64,000 nt of DNA from positions 31,965-95,964 of the forward strand of contig NZ_JAKEIP010000012.1 in the NCBI RefSeq assembly GCF_021474425.1, in the 5' to 3' direction. Below the pieces are notes generated by a model, which saw nothing but the letters and a program-made list of their open reading frames with translations, made no database searches and had not been told where the DNA came from. Both the position numbers and the translations under genes were made by a program. Below, piece after piece: positions 51,724 to 59,302 of this stretch (positions within the stretch are counted from its first letter, which is position 1; every line of letters begins with the position of its first letter). The DNA comes from Streptomyces muensis (GTDB taxonomy: Bacteria > Actinomycetota > Actinomycetes > Streptomycetales > Streptomycetaceae).

Positions 51724-52254
51724 GTGAGTCAGGTCAGGACGACGCGTTCCTCGGATCTTCCTCAGCCGTTGCGGATGCTCGGCTCCGGGCTGCGCCGCCT
51801 GCCCGGAGCGGGGCAGGTGGGCAGGGTCGCCGACGGGGCGCTGGATCGGATCGGAGCGCTCTCGCCGCGCGGTCGGCGGATCGCGGTGTACACCGGAGCC
51901 GGGGTGCTCGGTGTGGCCGGCGTGGTGGAGTGGCCCCTGGCCCTCACCGGCGCGGCCGTCGCCTGGCTGACCCAGCCGCGCCCGCAGCAGGGCGAGGAAG
52001 AGGGGAAGGCCGGGGACGACATGGCCCAGGACAGCGGGCGCCCTACGGCGGTCCGCTCCGGCGACGCCCGTGCCGGAACCGCCGACGCCCTGCCGGAGCC
52101 CGAAGGCCCCGGTGCCAGGCTGGCCCCCTCCCACTTCCACCACGACCACCCGGAACCCGGCAGGCACGACCAACCCGCCAAGGTCGGCGACCCGGCCACG
52201 ACGTCGGCACTGAAGAAGGTCGCGGAGGCCTCGACACACCATGAGGGGCACTAG
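51724..52254 (+). CDS. Small membrane protein of unknown function, stop codon inside a MITE-like end
   Basis: 176 residues. One or two membrane segments (RIAVYTGAGVLGVAGVVEWPLALTGAAVAW, about residues 55-85) are followed by a charged, His/Pro/Glu-rich cytoplasmic tail (SHFHHDHPEPGRHDQP). I do not recognise the family. GTG 51724 follows GGAGG; ATG 51682 is upstream in frame. The TAG at 52252-52254 is part of the inverted-repeat element that starts here, so the original C-terminus may have been different. Confidence 0.7.
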   Translation: MSQVRTTRSSDLPQPLRMLGSGLRRLPGAGQVGRVADGALDRIGALSPRGRRIAVYTGAGVLGVAGVVEWPLALTGAAVAWLTQPRPQQGEEEGKAGDDMAQDSGRPTAVRSGDARAGTADALPEPEGPGARLAPSHFHHDHPEPGRHDQPAKVGDPATTSALKKVAEASTHHEGH

Positions 52255-52370
52255 GGTCTGTCCGACGGATCATGCCGGCGTCGCGGGCCCTGGCACGCGC
52301 ATCTGACCCCGCTCCTTGGCCGGTCCGAACCGCTTACTTTCAGCCGACCTGATCCGCCGGACAGGCCCTG
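52252..52370. mobile_element. MITE-like element with about 24-bp imperfect terminal inverted repeats
   Basis: The left end TAGGGTCTGTCCGACGGATC (from 52252) and the reverse complement of the right end, CAGGGCCTGTCCGGCGGATC (52351-52370), agree in 17 of these 20 positions, and the match goes on a few bases inward. The total length is about 118 bp with no coding capacity inside. The termini look like those of Streptomyces IS5-type insertion sequences, so it is probably a non-autonomous derivative. A target duplication is not clear. Confidence 0.6.
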
Positions 52371-52685
52371 GGCGTCCATACGCGCGCGTGGCTGAGGATC
52401 GCGGCGGTGCGTCGCGCCGTCGTGGCGGTCGTGTGTGGCCACCTCGCCCAGCACGGTACCGATCCCGGTCCCGGGGCCGTCGAGGCGCTCGCCGGGGGCG
52501 CCTCGCCAGAAATGAGTTACACGACTCCCCCGGACAACCAACACGGGTGACCGGTCGGCGGCCGGACCGGCAACCAGCCGCGCCGCGTTATTCGCTTGCC
52601 TGGCAGCGATCGTGGTGGATGCAATGACCGGCATGATCGCCCAGGCACCCTCGCCACGGCGGCATCACACAGGAGAGGCCCACGC
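52371..52685 (+). promoter_or_regulatory. Remainder of the 431-base gap before the binding-protein gene
   Basis: After the MITE-like element there are 315 bases with ordinary GC content and no convincing reading frame; long frames on the minus strand here lack coding character. The last part contains AGGAGAGG, the ribosome site of the gene at 52686. Nothing else recognisable. Confidence 0.4.
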
Positions 52686-53801
52686 ATGACTACGCGGTCA
52701 ACGCCGGTGGAAGAGAAGCGAGCTGACGGTGCGTCCGTCCGTATCGGTACCCTCGTTCCGCTGACCCGGCCGGGCTGGGTCGAGGCGGGCCAACACCTTC
52801 TCGCCGGGCTCGAACTGGCCGTGGGCGAGGTCAATGACGCGGGCGGCGTCGGTGGACGACCACTGGAACTGGTGGTCCGCGACACCGCCGCCGATCCACA
52901 GAAGGCCGCTGCGGCCGTGGACGAGTTGGCTCAACTGGGCGTGGCCGCCTTGGCCGGTGAGTATCACAGTGTCGTCGCTCGCGCCGCCGCCACCAGGGCG
53001 GACGCCCTCGGTCTGCCGTATCTGTGCTCGTCCTCGGTGCTGGACACCCTCACGCCCGAACGGCAGACGGACTGGGTCGCGCGGCTCTCCCCGCCGCAGT
53101 CGCGCGGCTGGCGGATCTACGCGGACTTCCTCCTCGCCGCGGGTCACAGTCGCATCGCCGTAGCGACTCAACCGAGTGTCTACTGGGCGTCCGGGACGCG
53201 CATTCTGCGGGACCATCTCGCTCCACACGGCGCCACCGTCATCGAACTCGACATGCGCTCGCTCTCCCCCACGGCCCTGTGCGACGCACTCGTCGACAAC
53301 CGCGCGACAGCCCTGCTTCTCCTGGTCGGCCACCCCGAGCCGGCCGTGCCGATCGTCAAGTCCGTCCGAGGCGACCAGCGCCTCGCCGAGATCGTGATCG
53401 GCGCTCCGGCCGGGCAACCGGAGTTCGCGGAATGGGCGACGTCGCTGGGCGAGGACGGCACCGGGATCCCGTTCCTGCGCTATCTGCCCGAGCGCCTCAC
53501 CCCACTCGGCGCCCGAGTCGAGACGGCCCTGCGCGAGCGGCTGACGCAAGCGCCCTCCTTCGTCGCCTACGAGGGCTACGACACGGTCACCGTCCTCGCC
53601 GACGTACTGCGTTCGCAGGGCACGGACCGGGCGCGCATCGCCGAATCCTGGCCGCGTGTCACCGTCGAGGGCACCCGCGGGCAGATCCGGTTCTCCCGCA
53701 CGCCGGGCATCAGCGTGTGGCAATGGGCCTGGCCACCGGTCCAGGTCGTCGACCGGGACCCGGCGGAACCCGAGCGATTCCGGGTCCTTCACACAGGCTG
53801 A
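52686..53801 (+). CDS. Leucine-binding-protein-like (Peripla_BP_6) protein without signal peptide
   Basis: 371 residues. The type I binding-protein fold is shown by RIGTLVPLTRPGWVEAGQHL, ELAVGEVNDAGGVGGRPLEL, VVRDTAADPQKAAAAVDEL, the ABC-type switch PPQSRGW and SFVAYEGYDTVTVLADVL. The N-terminus (MTTRSTPVEEKRADGASV) is hydrophilic and has no signal or lipobox, unlike transport proteins, and no permease genes are adjacent. It may be a cytoplasmic sensor like AmiC. AGGAGAGG precedes the ATG. Confidence 0.85.
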   Translation: MTTRSTPVEEKRADGASVRIGTLVPLTRPGWVEAGQHLLAGLELAVGEVNDAGGVGGRPLELVVRDTAADPQKAAAAVDELAQLGVAALAGEYHSVVARAAATRADALGLPYLCSSSVLDTLTPERQTDWVARLSPPQSRGWRIYADFLLAAGHSRIAVATQPSVYWASGTRILRDHLAPHGATVIELDMRSLSPTALCDALVDNRATALLLLVGHPEPAVPIVKSVRGDQRLAEIVIGAPAGQPEFAEWATSLGEDGTGIPFLRYLPERLTPLGARVETALRERLTQAPSFVAYEGYDTVTVLADVLRSQGTDRARIAESWPRVTVEGTRGQIRFSRTPGISVWQWAWPPVQVVDRDPAEPERFRVLHTG

Positions 53802-53834
53802 GAGGGCGTACGACGTGGCAAGGCAGGCCCGAGA

Positions 53835-54230
53835 GTGACGGCCAGGTACGAGTGGCGCGGCGACTTCGACAACGCCGCCCTCAACGCGCTCCACGCCGAC
53901 GGCTTCGGCCACCCGGTCGCGCGGACCGACTGGCGCGCACGGCTCGAGCGGCACAGCCTCGGCTGGGTCTGCGCCCGGGAGGACGGCCGTCTGATCGGCT
54001 TCGTCAACGTGGCGTGGGACGGCGGAGTCCATGCCTTCATCCTGGACACCGTGGTCGCGCGGGACTGCCGGTCGAGAGGGGTCGGAGCCGCGCTCGTCGC
54101 AACCGCGGCCGGAGAAGCCCGTGCCGCGAAGTGCCAATGGCTCCATGTGGACTTCGAGGAGCAGCTGCGTTCGTTCCATTTCGATGCCTGCGGGTTCAGG
54201 GAGACGGCGGCCGGGCTGATCGCCCTGTGA
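53835..54230 (+). CDS. GNAT-family N-acetyltransferase
   Basis: 131 residues. The core motif is AFILDTVVARDCRSRGVGAALVATAAGEARAA, with the acetyl-CoA loop R-x-x-G-V-G-A, and ends FHFDACGFRETAAGL. A minimal GNAT domain; the substrate is unknown. It starts with GTG 53835, 33 bases after the binding-protein gene, and is probably cotranscribed with it. Confidence 0.85.
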   Translation: MTARYEWRGDFDNAALNALHADGFGHPVARTDWRARLERHSLGWVCAREDGRLIGFVNVAWDGGVHAFILDTVVARDCRSRGVGAALVATAAGEARAAKCQWLHVDFEEQLRSFHFDACGFRETAAGLIAL

Positions 54231-54276
54231 CACCCGCTGACCCGCTGGTCATCACCGTATTGCCTTCGCCTTCGCT

Positions 54277-54317
54277 CATTGCAATGCAGCATTGCATTCG
54301 CTCGCAGCGTCATTGCA
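54277..54317 (+). promoter_or_regulatory. Palindromic operator with CATTGCA repeats upstream of the P450 operon
   Basis: TGCAATGC-A-GCATTGCA (54280-54296) is a perfect 17-bp palindrome. CATTGCA occurs at 54277-54283, 54290-54296 and 54311-54317. The stretch 54250-54400 is clearly AT-richer than its surroundings. The site lies 140-160 bases before the P450 start and has no regulator gene nearby. Confidence 0.6.
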
Positions 54318-54438
54318 TCAATTTCCGCCCATCCACCTGCAGTTACTCCCTTCACTCGATTGACGCAACCATGAACGCAACGTAGCTTTCGAGCAGCTTC
54401 GAACACGTCATATCGCGAGATGAAGATGAGGAACGGCC

Positions 54439-55638
54439 ATGGGTGAATCCGTCCACACCGTCACGACCATGCCGACGGCTCGTCGGCCCGGCTGCCCCTT
54501 CGACCCGCCGGCGGAACTGCTCGACGCCCGCAGGCACGGCCCCATCAGCCGCTACACCCACCCCGGTGGCAAACCCGGCTGGCTGATCACCGGATACGAC
54601 CTCGTGAGGTCGATCCTGGCCGACCCGCGGTTCAGCTCACGCAAGGAGCTCATGAACGTCGTCGACTTCGAGCTTCCACCGGCGCCGCCCGGCGAGTTCC
54701 TGCTCATGGACGATCCACAGCACCGGCGCTACCGGAAGCCGCTGATGGGCCGGTTCACCGTACGGCGCATGCGACTGCTCACCGAGCGCATCGAGCAGAT
54801 CACCGCCGACTGTCTCGACGCCATGGCGGAGACCGGGCCGCCGGCGGACCTGGTGACCGCGTTCGCCAAGCCCATCCCCACCATCGTGATCTGCGAGATC
54901 CTCGGGGTGCCTTACGAGGACCGCGGCTCTTTCCAGGAGCAGATCGACACGTTCATGGGCGGGGAGACGAGCGACGAGGAGCTGATAGCGGCCTACACCG
55001 CGACCCAGGAGTACCTCGCGGAGCTGGTGGCCGCCAAGCGCGCCAAGCCCACCGACGACGTGCTCAGCGAACTCACCGACACCGATCTGACCGACGAGGA
55101 GCTGAAGGGGATCAGCCTGATCCTGCTGGCGGCCGGGTTCGACACCACCGCGAACATGCTGTCCCTCGGCACGTTCGCGCTGCTGCGGCACCCGGAGCAA
55201 CTGGCCGCGCTGCGTGCCGATCCCGCGCTCACCGACGGCGCCGTGGAGGAGCTGTTGCGGTATCTGAGCGTCGCCAAGACGTTCATGCGGACGGCGCTCG
55301 AGGACGTCGAGGTGGGCGGCCAGACCATCGAGGCGGGCACGACGGTCGTCCTGTCGTACAACACCGCCAACCGCGACCCCGAGCGCTTCTCCGACCCCCA
55401 TGTCCTCGACCTCCGCAGGCAGTCCGACGGGCACCTGGCCTTCAGCCACGGCATCCACCAGTGCCTGGGTCAGCAACTGGCCCGTGTCGAGATGCGGGTC
55501 GCGTTCCGCGCGCTGGTCGACCGCTTCCCCACGCTGCGTCTGGCGGTACCGGCCGAAGAGGTCGGCCTGCGCCCGGAGACCGCGGACATCTACGGGGTCA
55601 AGAGTCTCCCCGTCACCTGGGACGAGGAGCGGTCATGA
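54439..55638 (+). CDS. Cytochrome P450 (CYP105/107-like)
   Basis: 399 residues. The oxygen-activating I-helix is LLAAGFDTTAN, the K-helix ExxR is Glu271-Arg274 in VEELLRYL, and the heme-binding loop is FSHGIHQCLGQQLAR with Cys342. Soluble class I bacterial P450 that takes electrons from the ferredoxin made by the next, overlapping gene. Substrate not known; the family often acts on macrolides, terpenoids or xenobiotics. GAGGAA precedes the ATG at 54439. Confidence 0.95.
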   Translation: MGESVHTVTTMPTARRPGCPFDPPAELLDARRHGPISRYTHPGGKPGWLITGYDLVRSILADPRFSSRKELMNVVDFELPPAPPGEFLLMDDPQHRRYRKPLMGRFTVRRMRLLTERIEQITADCLDAMAETGPPADLVTAFAKPIPTIVICEILGVPYEDRGSFQEQIDTFMGGETSDEELIAAYTATQEYLAELVAAKRAKPTDDVLSELTDTDLTDEELKGISLILLAAGFDTTANMLSLGTFALLRHPEQLAALRADPALTDGAVEELLRYLSVAKTFMRTALEDVEVGGQTIEAGTTVVLSYNTANRDPERFSDPHVLDLRRQSDGHLAFSHGIHQCLGQQLARVEMRVAFRALVDRFPTLRLAVPAEEVGLRPETADIYGVKSLPVTWDEERS

Positions 55639-55862
55639 CGACGGCGTTCCTGCGCGTGGACCGTGAGCTCTGCATCGGCGCCGGGATGTGCGCGCTGACC
55701 GCCCCCGAGGTCTTCGACCAGGATCCCGAGGACGGCCGCGTACTCCTGCTGCACGCCGAGCCGCCCACCGCCCGGCGCACGGCCGCACGGATGGCCGCCG
55801 GGGCCTGTCCCTCCGGGGCGATCACGCTCCACGAGACGGAATCGGATTCCAGCAGCTCGTAG
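55635..55862 (+). CDS. 3Fe-4S ferredoxin
   Basis: 75 residues with the pattern C-IGAGM-C ... C-PSGAI: Cys13, Cys19 and Cys58, and a non-Cys at the position of the fourth ligand, as in P450-partner 3Fe-4S ferredoxins. It overlaps the P450 stop (ATGA), so redox partner and oxidase are made in step. The last residues are Ser/Glu-rich. Confidence 0.95.
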   Translation: MTTAFLRVDRELCIGAGMCALTAPEVFDQDPEDGRVLLLHAEPPTARRTAARMAAGACPSGAITLHETESDSSSS

Positions 55863-55906
55863 CTACGCATTGGCGACAGACCGGTCCGGTCCGGCCCGAA
55901 GGTGCC

Positions 55907-57115
55907 CTAGCTCTGCGGGACGTCCTTCACGAACACGACGCCGTCACACGCCGTCAGGTGGGCGGGGTCTAGAGGGGCGTAGCCGAACCACGGGGACAAG
56001 CGGGGCGCGGGCGGCGTGCCACCAAGGGTGGTGGTGGTCAGTCGCTTGGGATCGACGAGGCTGCGGTCCTCCGGAAGCGCGTACAGGAGTCCTTCGACAG
56101 TGTCCGGCGGCGGTGTGTCCACTCCTTGGTGCGGGATGGTGCCTAGGGCCGTGGCGACGAAGGCGTACTCCTCGCCGAGTTCGGCGCTCACCAGCGCACC
56201 TGCGCCCCACCACTCCACCCGCCCCTCCCACATCCGCATCGAACTCTTCGGCCGCTGCAGATGGGAGTTGTGGGCGTGGACGAAGGTCCGGCCCCGTTCG
56301 GCGAGGGCGATGAGGTTCTGGGCCATCATCACGTCCCGCTGCGCGCACAGCCGGGTCATACGAGCCGGCGAGGTGTCGGCCATCCAGTGGTGGTAGCGCA
56401 GGAGGCCGGTCGCGGTACTCCCGTACAGCCGCGCCCGGTCCCACTCGTCCGCCGAGGACACCTCGGTCAAGTGCGGCATCTGCGATTCGAGCAGCGCCAC
56501 CAAGTCATCGGCGAGCAGCCGCAGTTGAGCTGCCTCGGCCGACCTCCCCACGGACCGTGCCGGCTCCGTCATCGCGGCGGGGTCGGTCCACCGGTCGTCG
56601 GCGCCGAGCAGTCGGTCGAGTGCTTCCCCGGTGCACGGGAGCAGGTCCGCGTCCACCCAGGTCGAGAGGTAGCCGTGCAGTGCGGTGAGGGCCTGGCGGG
56701 GGCTCGCGGCGGCGGTGATCTCCAGCGGGCCGTCGAACCCGGCGAAGCGCAGCCGCTCGGAGGCGGGCCGTCCGTCGTTGTGGGCACGCATCCAGCGCAC
56801 GAGCTCGCGGTTGGCCGCCGAGGCGCCCCAACCGTGGCTGAATCCGCGCTCCATGACCTCGTCGAGCGTGCCCGTGCCCGAGGTGACGTAGTCGTCCACG
56901 ACCAGGCCCATCAGACAGTCGCTCTCGATCGCGATCGTCCGGTAGCCCTCCTGCTCGACGAGCTGCCGGAAGAGCTCGTTCCGCAGGTCGAGCAGGGTGT
57001 CCTCCCCATGGGTGGGCTCGCCCAGGGCGAGCAGCCGAGGCCGGGCCGCCGGGAGCAGCTTCATGAGGGTGGCAGCCTCGACGGCATGGGCGGTGTCCTT
57101 GATGTCGGTAGCCAT
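55907..57115 (-). CDS. Erythromycin-esterase-family protein
   Basis: 402 residues. The family motifs are LLALGEPTHGEDTLL (catalytic-type His and Glu), YRTIAIESDCLMG, ERGFSHGWGASAANRELV and FVHAHNSHLQR. EreA/EreB enzymes hydrolyse the macrolide lactone ring, but many relatives have other or unknown substrates. It is divergent from a double-MerR regulator with a palindrome four bases from the start codon. ATG 57115 is chosen because an upstream ATG (57175) would make the operator coding. Confidence 0.85.
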   Translation of the reverse strand: MATDIKDTAHAVEAATLMKLLPAARPRLLALGEPTHGEDTLLDLRNELFRQLVEQEGYRTIAIESDCLMGLVVDDYVTSGTGTLDEVMERGFSHGWGASAANRELVRWMRAHNDGRPASERLRFAGFDGPLEITAAASPRQALTALHGYLSTWVDADLLPCTGEALDRLLGADDRWTDPAAMTEPARSVGRSAEAAQLRLLADDLVALLESQMPHLTEVSSADEWDRARLYGSTATGLLRYHHWMADTSPARMTRLCAQRDVMMAQNLIALAERGRTFVHAHNSHLQRPKSSMRMWEGRVEWWGAGALVSAELGEEYAFVATALGTIPHQGVDTPPPDTVEGLLYALPEDRSLVDPKRLTTTTLGGTPPAPRLSPWFGYAPLDPAHLTACDGVVFVKDVPQS

Positions 57116-57118
57116 GGC

Positions 57119-57136
57119 TTCAACGGTATCGTTGAA
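57119..57136. promoter_or_regulatory. Perfect palindromic operator between erythromycin-esterase and MerR genes
   Basis: TTCAACG-GTAT-CGTTGAA is a perfect 18-bp inverted repeat in the 58-base divergent gap. A half-related copy (TTCGATTGAA) follows at 57139-57148. The most likely binder is the double-MerR protein encoded at 57174. Confidence 0.7.
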
Positions 57137-57173
57137 CCTTCGATTGAAACTTTCTCGCGATATCGTCAGTTCC

Positions 57174-57959
57174 ATGGGGCGAAACCTTCAAAACGGGAAT
57201 CGGCTGAGGCCGGTTGACCTGGCCCGTCGGCACGGTCTGTCCACACAGGCGGTCAGGAACTACGAGGAGGCCGGCATCCTTCCGACCGCCGATCGCACAG
57301 CCCACGGCTACCGCACCTACACCTCGCTGCACGCCGCTGCCCTGTGCGCGTTCCTCGCCCTGCTGCCGGGCCACGGCCATCCGACGGCAACGTCGATCAT
57401 GCGGGCGGTGAACCAGGACGCGCCCGACGAGGCCTTCCGTCTCATCGACGAGAGCCACGCCCAACTCCTCGCCGACCGACGGACCCTCCAAGCCGTGGAA
57501 AGCGCCCTGCGCGACCTGGAGTCCGCCGCATCGTCCGAACCCGGCCCCGGATCCAAGCCCGGCCCCACGTCCGAGCCCGGCGGCACGTTCATCGGTCCGT
57601 TGGCGGACCAGCTCGGAATCCGGCCCGCGACGCTACGCAAATGGGAGCGCGCCGGACTGGTGCACCCGCGCCGCGACCCGCTGACCGGTTACCGGGTCTA
57701 CGACGAGGACGCCGTACGGGACGCCCGCCTGTCCCACCAACTCAGGCGCGGCGGCTACCTCCTGGAGCAGATCGCTCCGCTGATCGCCCAAGTACGGGCG
57801 GCCGGCGGCCTGGAGCCACTGGAGGCCGCACTGCGCGACTGGCACGGCCGGCTGTCCACACGCGGACGTGCCATGCTCACCGGGGCCGCGGAGCTGGAGG
57901 CGTACCTTCGCGAGCGGGTCAGAAGTGACGATCGTGAGGCGCCTGGAGGCACTCGGTGA
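57174..57959 (+). CDS. TioE-family transcriptional regulator with two MerR DNA-binding domains
   Basis: 261 residues. The first MerR domain is LRPVDLARRHGLSTQAVRNY and EEAGILPTADRTAHGYRTY (residues about 11-48); the second is GPLADQLGIRPATLRKWERA and GLVHPRRDPLTGYRVYDEDA (about 143-182). A Pro/Gly linker with repeated SEPG/KPGP joins them. TioE-type regulators have this double layout and often accompany resistance genes. Here the erythromycin-esterase gene opposite is the expected target. GTGA overlap with the kinase gene downstream. Confidence 0.88.
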   Translation: MGRNLQNGNRLRPVDLARRHGLSTQAVRNYEEAGILPTADRTAHGYRTYTSLHAAALCAFLALLPGHGHPTATSIMRAVNQDAPDEAFRLIDESHAQLLADRRTLQAVESALRDLESAASSEPGPGSKPGPTSEPGGTFIGPLADQLGIRPATLRKWERAGLVHPRRDPLTGYRVYDEDAVRDARLSHQLRRGGYLLEQIAPLIAQVRAAGGLEPLEAALRDWHGRLSTRGRAMLTGAAELEAYLRERVRSDDREAPGGTR

Positions 57960-58450
57960 ACGCGACCCCTCGACCGAGGCTGATCCTGCTGTGCGGGCTT
58001 CCCGGCTCCGGGAAGACCACGCTGGCCAAACGTCTGGCCGGCGCCGTGCCCGCGGTGCGACTGTGTCCGGACGAGTGGATGGCGGACCTCGGTGTCGACC
58101 TGTTCGACGAGGGCACGCGGGACCGACTTGAGCGGCGGTTCTGGCAGCACACTCAGGAGCTGTTGAAGCTCGGACAGGCCGTGATCCTGGAGTTCGGCTT
58201 CTGGGCCCGTTCCGAGCGGGACGAGAAGCGTCTCGGCGCACGTGTCCTCGGCGTTCCCGTGGAGCTGCACCACCTCTCGGCGCCGTTCGATGAGCTGTGC
58301 CGCCGTCTCGAAGCCCGTACCGCGACCGGCGGGAGCGGCACGGCCCCGGTCACCCGCGAGATGCTCGAAGGCTACGTGAAGCTCTTCGAGGCCCCCAGCG
58401 ACGAAGAACTCCGCCTCTACGACGCACCGCCGCCCGGTCGACGCGGGTGA
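57956..58450 (+). CDS. P-loop kinase, zeta-toxin/CPT-like
   Basis: 164 residues. Walker A is LLCGLPGSGKTTLAKRL (residues 10-26); a likely catalytic Asp is in LCPDEWMADLG; VILEFGFWARSERDE carries a conserved Glu and Arg and RRLEART a lid Arg. The small size and the motif set resemble polynucleotide-kinase, chloramphenicol phosphotransferase and zeta-toxin relatives. Coupled (GTGA) to the double-MerR regulator and close to the erythromycin esterase, so a small-molecule-modifying kinase is plausible. Confidence 0.83.
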   Translation: MNATPRPRLILLCGLPGSGKTTLAKRLAGAVPAVRLCPDEWMADLGVDLFDEGTRDRLERRFWQHTQELLKLGQAVILEFGFWARSERDEKRLGARVLGVPVELHHLSAPFDELCRRLEARTATGGSGTAPVTREMLEGYVKLFEAPSDEELRLYDAPPPGRRG

Positions 58451-58474
58451 CCGGACGGCGTTCAGCCTTGCCCG

Positions 58475-59197
58475 TCAGCCCTGCTCGAGCACCGCATCCG
58501 CCTTCGCCTTCGTCTCCGCGACGACCATCGCCGCCATCGGAGCGGCGCCCAGCGCACCGCCGACCAGGAAACCCAGCCCCAAGGCGACAACCATGATCAC
58601 ATTGCCGACCCACACCATGGTGTCCACCGGCAGCGTGTACGCCCCCACGACCCGCGCCACGCACTCCGTGAGCAGTACGACACCCCACACCAGCGAGAAC
58701 ACCCGCTCGGCCCGCCGAAATCGCGCCGAACCGGCGTGCAGTCGCGCCCAGGCGGCCTCCCGGCCCGGGTCCCCCTTCACCACCCACGGCTTCATACCGG
58801 CCGTCATCATCGGCTTGCCGAGCACCACGGAGACGATGATCCCGATCCCGATCGTGCTGCTGACCGCGCTGTCCTTGGCGATCATCAGTCGCGCGTCGCC
58901 CGCCACGAAGCCGAGCAGCAGGGACACCACGTTCACGAGGAGGATCAGGGCCGCAAGACCGTTGACCTCACGTGACTTCAGCACACCCCACCCGGTCCGC
59001 GCGGCCGGCACGACACTGCTCAGGGCGAGCGCCATCACGGTGCTCGTCCCGAAGCCGTTCTTCAGGAGGTAGTACGCCCCGAGGGGCACCGCGACATCGA
59101 TGAGCAGCGGCGCGAAGTTCCGTAGCACGCCCCGGCCGTTGGTTGCGCTCGTCTTGCCGGCCCTCGTGATCCCCGTGATCCCCGTGTTCGTCGTCAT
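58475..59197 (-). CDS. VC0807-like integral membrane protein
   Basis: 240 residues with about six membrane helices: FAPLLIDVAVPLGAYYLL, STVMALALSSVVPAA, GLAALILLVNVVSLLLGFV, STIGIGIIVSVVL, VFSLVWGVVLLTECVA and VGNVIMVVALGLGFLVGG. The pattern of VC0807-type proteins, function unknown. An N-terminal GITGIT comes from a 9-base tandem repeat (GTGATCCCC on the plus strand, around 59167-59184). Confidence 0.8.
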   Translation of the reverse strand: MTTNTGITGITRAGKTSATNGRGVLRNFAPLLIDVAVPLGAYYLLKNGFGTSTVMALALSSVVPAARTGWGVLKSREVNGLAALILLVNVVSLLLGFVAGDARLMIAKDSAVSSTIGIGIIVSVVLGKPMMTAGMKPWVVKGDPGREAAWARLHAGSARFRRAERVFSLVWGVVLLTECVARVVGAYTLPVDTMVWVGNVIMVVALGLGFLVGGALGAAPMAAMVVAETKAKADAVLEQG

Positions 59198-59270
59198 GCG
59201 CCCAGCTTCGTGGCCACCGCCTCGTCCTCGGTAGAAACGATCGTCCGGCCCTCGGCATGACAAATGTCAG

Positions 59271-59290
59271 CACCGCACCACCGTGCGGTG
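59271..59290 (-). terminator. Short hairpin after the FAD oxidoreductase gene
   Basis: CACCGCAC (59271-59278) and GTGCGGTG (59283-59290) form an 8-bp stem with a 4-base loop, 12 bases beyond the stop of the minus-strand oxidoreductase gene at 59303. Likely terminator; short but perfect. Confidence 0.6.
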
Positions 59291-59302
59291 TTAGACCGCC
59301 GC

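Noticed and set aside
52251..52634. 127-codon minus-strand frame over the MITE-like element
   Set aside because: Spans an inverted-repeat element and ordinary spacer, has no ribosome site and no protein-like pattern.
57116..57175. Longer erythromycin-esterase start at 57175
   Set aside because: It would make the palindromic operator coding and overlap the divergent regulator start; the leader residues are not conserved in type.
59246..59275. TGACAAATGTCA near 59257 as an operator
   Set aside because: Arms are only five bases with a mismatched centre; it could be chance.
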